Assembly (NCBI RefSeq): GCF_030345715.1
Contig: NZ_JAUASX010000015.1
Location: 55,580 to 119,579 of the forward strand
Reading direction: 5' to 3'
Length of the DNA stretch: 64,000 nt
DNA from: Solimonas sp. SE-A11
GTDB taxonomy: Bacteria > Pseudomonadota > Gammaproteobacteria > Nevskiales > Nevskiaceae
Shown: positions 62,363 to 64,000 of the stretch, one piece after another
Layout: the number at the start of each line of letters is the position of its first letter
How positions within the stretch are numbered: the first letter of the stretch is position 1
Made by a program: the position numbers and the translations under genes
Notes under the pieces: generated by a model
Database searches by the model: none
What the model was told of the DNA's origin: nothing
The model's input: only the letters and a program-made list of their open reading frames with translations

Positions 62363-64000
62363 TCACTGCGCCAGCAGTGCTTCCATGTCCTTGGGCGACA
62401 TCGCCGCCCCCAGCAGGTTGCCCTGCACCAGGTCGCAGCGGTGCTCACGCAGGAACGCCAACTGCTGCTGCGTCTCCACGCCCTCCGCCACCACTTGCAG
62501 GCCCAGGGTTCGCGCCAGCGCGATGATCGCCTTGCAGATCGCCGCGTCGCTGTCGTCCACGCTGATGTCGCGAACGAAGGTCTGGTCCACCTTGAGGCGG
62601 CTCAGCGGGAAGCGCTGCAGGTAGGCCAGCGACGAGTAGCCGGTGCCGAAATCGTCCAGCGCCAGCTTCACGTCCATGCCGCGGATTTCCTGCAGGATGC
62701 CGACCACGCGCTCGACGTCCTGCATCAGCACCGACTCGGTGACCTCCAGCTCCAGCCAACGCGGGTCCAGGCCGCTGGAACGCAGCGCACGACTCACCTT
62801 GGAGACGATGTCGCGGCGGTAGAGCTGGAAGCCCGACAGGTTCACCGACACCGGCACGGTCCTGAAGCCACGCGCCTGCCAGTCGCGCGCCTGCCGGCAC
62901 GCCTCGTTGAGCACCCAGTCGCCGATCTCCTCGATCAGCCCGCTCTCCTCCGCCACGCGGATGAACTGCCCGGCCAGCAGCAGTCCACGCTGCGGATGCT
63001 GCCAGCGGATCAGCGCCTCCATCGCCAGCACCTCACCACCGGCCGTGTCGAACTGCGGCTGGTAGTGCAGGCGGAACTCGCCGTTCTTCAACGCGCTGCG
63101 CAGGTCGTTCTCCACGCGCAGGAACTCGCGTACGCGGGCGTTCATGTCGGCGGTGAAGAACTGGAAGCTGTTGCGTCCAGAATTCTTCGCCACGTACATC
63201 GCGGCGTCGGCATTCTTCATCAGGCTCTCGGCGTCCTCGCCGTCGCCCGGATACAGGGCGATGCCGATGCTGCAGGTCACGCTGAGCAGGTGCTGGTCGA
63301 TGGTCAGCGGCTGCTCGATCATGGCCAGCATCTTGGTGGCCACCTGCGACACCTGCGCCGCGTCCTGCACCTGCGGCAGCACCACCACGAACTCGTCGCC
63401 GCCGTGGCGCGCCAGGATATCGCTGCCGCGCACGCACATGCCGAGGCGCCGCGCCATCTCCTGCAGCAGCGTATCGCCGGTGCCATGGCCCAGCGAGTCG
63501 TTGATGTTCTTGAAGCGGTCGAGGTCGATGAACATCACCGCGAACGGCTGGCGGCTGAGGCAGGCCTCGGCCAGGATCTCCTCCAGGCGGCTGGCCAGCA
63601 TCGAGCGGTTCGGCAGCCCGGTGAGCGCGTCGCTCTGCGCCAGGTAGCGGATATGCGCCTCGGCGTTCTTGCGCGCCTCGATGTCGGTGCAGACCACCAC
63701 GTAGTGCTGCGGGCGGGAATCGCCGACGCGGATCGCGGACACCGTGGAATCGGTCCAGGCATGGCGTCCACCGGCCGCGCGGAAGCGCTTCTCCAGGCGG
63801 TAGCTGTCTCGGCGCCCCGATTCCACCTCCCGGAACAGCTCCATCTCGCGCGCGATGTCCTCCGGGTGTGTCAGCGAGGGGAAGTCCATGCTGCGCAGCG
63901 CCTCGGCGGAATAGCCGAGCTGCGCCTGGAACGCGGCATTGCTCTGCAGGATGCGTCCGCGGGCATTGGCGAAGGCGATGCCGGTGCTGGCGCTCTCGAA
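62363..64000 (-). CDS. PAS-GGDEF-EAL signalling protein, N-terminus beyond window
   Basis: At least 545 residues, open to the window edge. Order: PAS domain from the window end to about 63650 (AFQAQLGYSAEALRSMDFPSLTHPED, VVCTDIEARK), GGDEF domain with RHGGDEF and an intact I-site RGSD five residues before it, then EAL domain with AMEALIRW, DDFGTGYSSLAYL and EGVET. Both catalytic motifs are intact, so the protein could make or break cyclic-di-GMP. The ATG at 63889 is inside the PAS domain and is not the true start. Confidence 0.93.
   Translation of the reverse strand, partial: FESASTGIAFANARGRILQSNAAFQAQLGYSAEALRSMDFPSLTHPEDIAREMELFREVESGRRDSYRLEKRFRAAGGRHAWTDSTVSAIRVGDSRPQHYVVVCTDIEARKNAEAHIRYLAQSDALTGLPNRSMLASRLEEILAEACLSRQPFAVMFIDLDRFKNINDSLGHGTGDTLLQEMARRLGMCVRGSDILARHGGDEFVVVLPQVQDAAQVSQVATKMLAMIEQPLTIDQHLLSVTCSIGIALYPGDGEDAESLMKNADAAMYVAKNSGRNSFQFFTADMNARVREFLRVENDLRSALKNGEFRLHYQPQFDTAGGEVLAMEALIRWQHPQRGLLLAGQFIRVAEESGLIEEIGDWVLNEACRQARDWQARGFRTVPVSVNLSGFQLYRRDIVSKVSRALRSSGLDPRWLELEVTESVLMQDVERVVGILQEIRGMDVKLALDDFGTGYSSLAYLQRFPLSRLKVDQTFVRDISVDDSDAAICKAIIALARTLGLQVVAEGVETQQQLAFLREHRCDLVQGNLLGAAMSPKDMEALLAQ

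Overview
The window is a chromosomal segment of high GC (roughly two thirds G+C by eye), densely coding, from an aerobic gammaproteobacterium. Three things point to a hydrocarbon-using lineage near Nevskiales/Solimonadaceae: an AlkB alkane hydroxylase with a fused rubredoxin, a cyo-type quinol oxidase, and the conserved gammaproteobacterial fmt-def-lysM-dprA-smg-topA-tsaC-hemF block. The taxon is an inference from gene content. No insertion sequence with a transposase, no tRNA or rRNA gene and no CRISPR array was seen.

Layout. 1-5.5 kb (minus): alkB-rubredoxin, an RND/MMPL exporter and a DUF1329 envelope protein, probably one operon ending in a strong hairpin. A divergent AraC-type regulator follows. 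5.6-9.1 kb (plus): that regulator, two small membrane proteins and two alpha/beta hydrolases, tightly coupled; the last hydrolase lacks the usual catalytic histidine. 9.1-13.9 kb: NDH-2, EcsC-like protein, a TANGO2/NRDE protein, Ogt DNA repair methyltransferase and a LuxR-type regulator. 14.0-17.9 kb: two unrecognised exported proteins, one a 994-residue lipoprotein. 17.9-25.2 kb: Ap4A phosphorylase-like protein, pteridine reductase-like SDR, UppP, CCA-adding enzyme, Slt70, a TauE-type carrier and a small lytic transglycosylase. 25.2-28.1 kb: LysR regulator, ATP sulfurylase and a TetR-like regulator. 28.1-29.4 kb: a short island of lower GC with two orphan genes (one immunity-protein-like) around a REP-type palindrome pair. 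29.4-35.6 kb: MetR/MetE, a 57-residue ORF, GlyA and an MHS-type MFS transporter. 35.7-42.5 kb: cyoABCD, SURF1 and the RegB/RegA redox two-component system. 42.5-48.5 kb (minus): a complete valine/isobutyryl-CoA degradation operon (mmsA, acyl-CoA dehydrogenase, enoyl-CoA hydratase, 3-hydroxyisobutyryl-CoA hydrolase, mmsB) preceded by a convincing cobalamin riboswitch. 48.6-53.1 kb: ArsC/Spx-like protein, an unrecognised alpha/beta-fold protein, a diiron-type membrane protein, OxyR and a class D beta-lactamase. 53.1-62.2 kb: hemF-tsaC-topA-smg-dprA-lysM on minus and def-fmt on plus, interrupted by a 268-bp MITE-like element abutting the topA start codon. The right edge holds a PAS-GGDEF-EAL protein cut by the window end.

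How the genes work together. Electrons from NDH-2 and from alkane or fatty-acid oxidation feed quinone, which the cyo-type oxidase uses. RegB, with an intact quinone-site motif and redox cysteine, is encoded directly behind the oxidase. Valine breakdown ends in propionyl-CoA, whose onward route may need B12-dependent methylmalonyl-CoA mutase, and this operon carries the B12 sensor. The two main candidates for new biology are that riboswitch placement and the MITE that appears to supply the ribosome binding site of the essential topA gene. The window also holds several unrelated families of extragenic palindromes.
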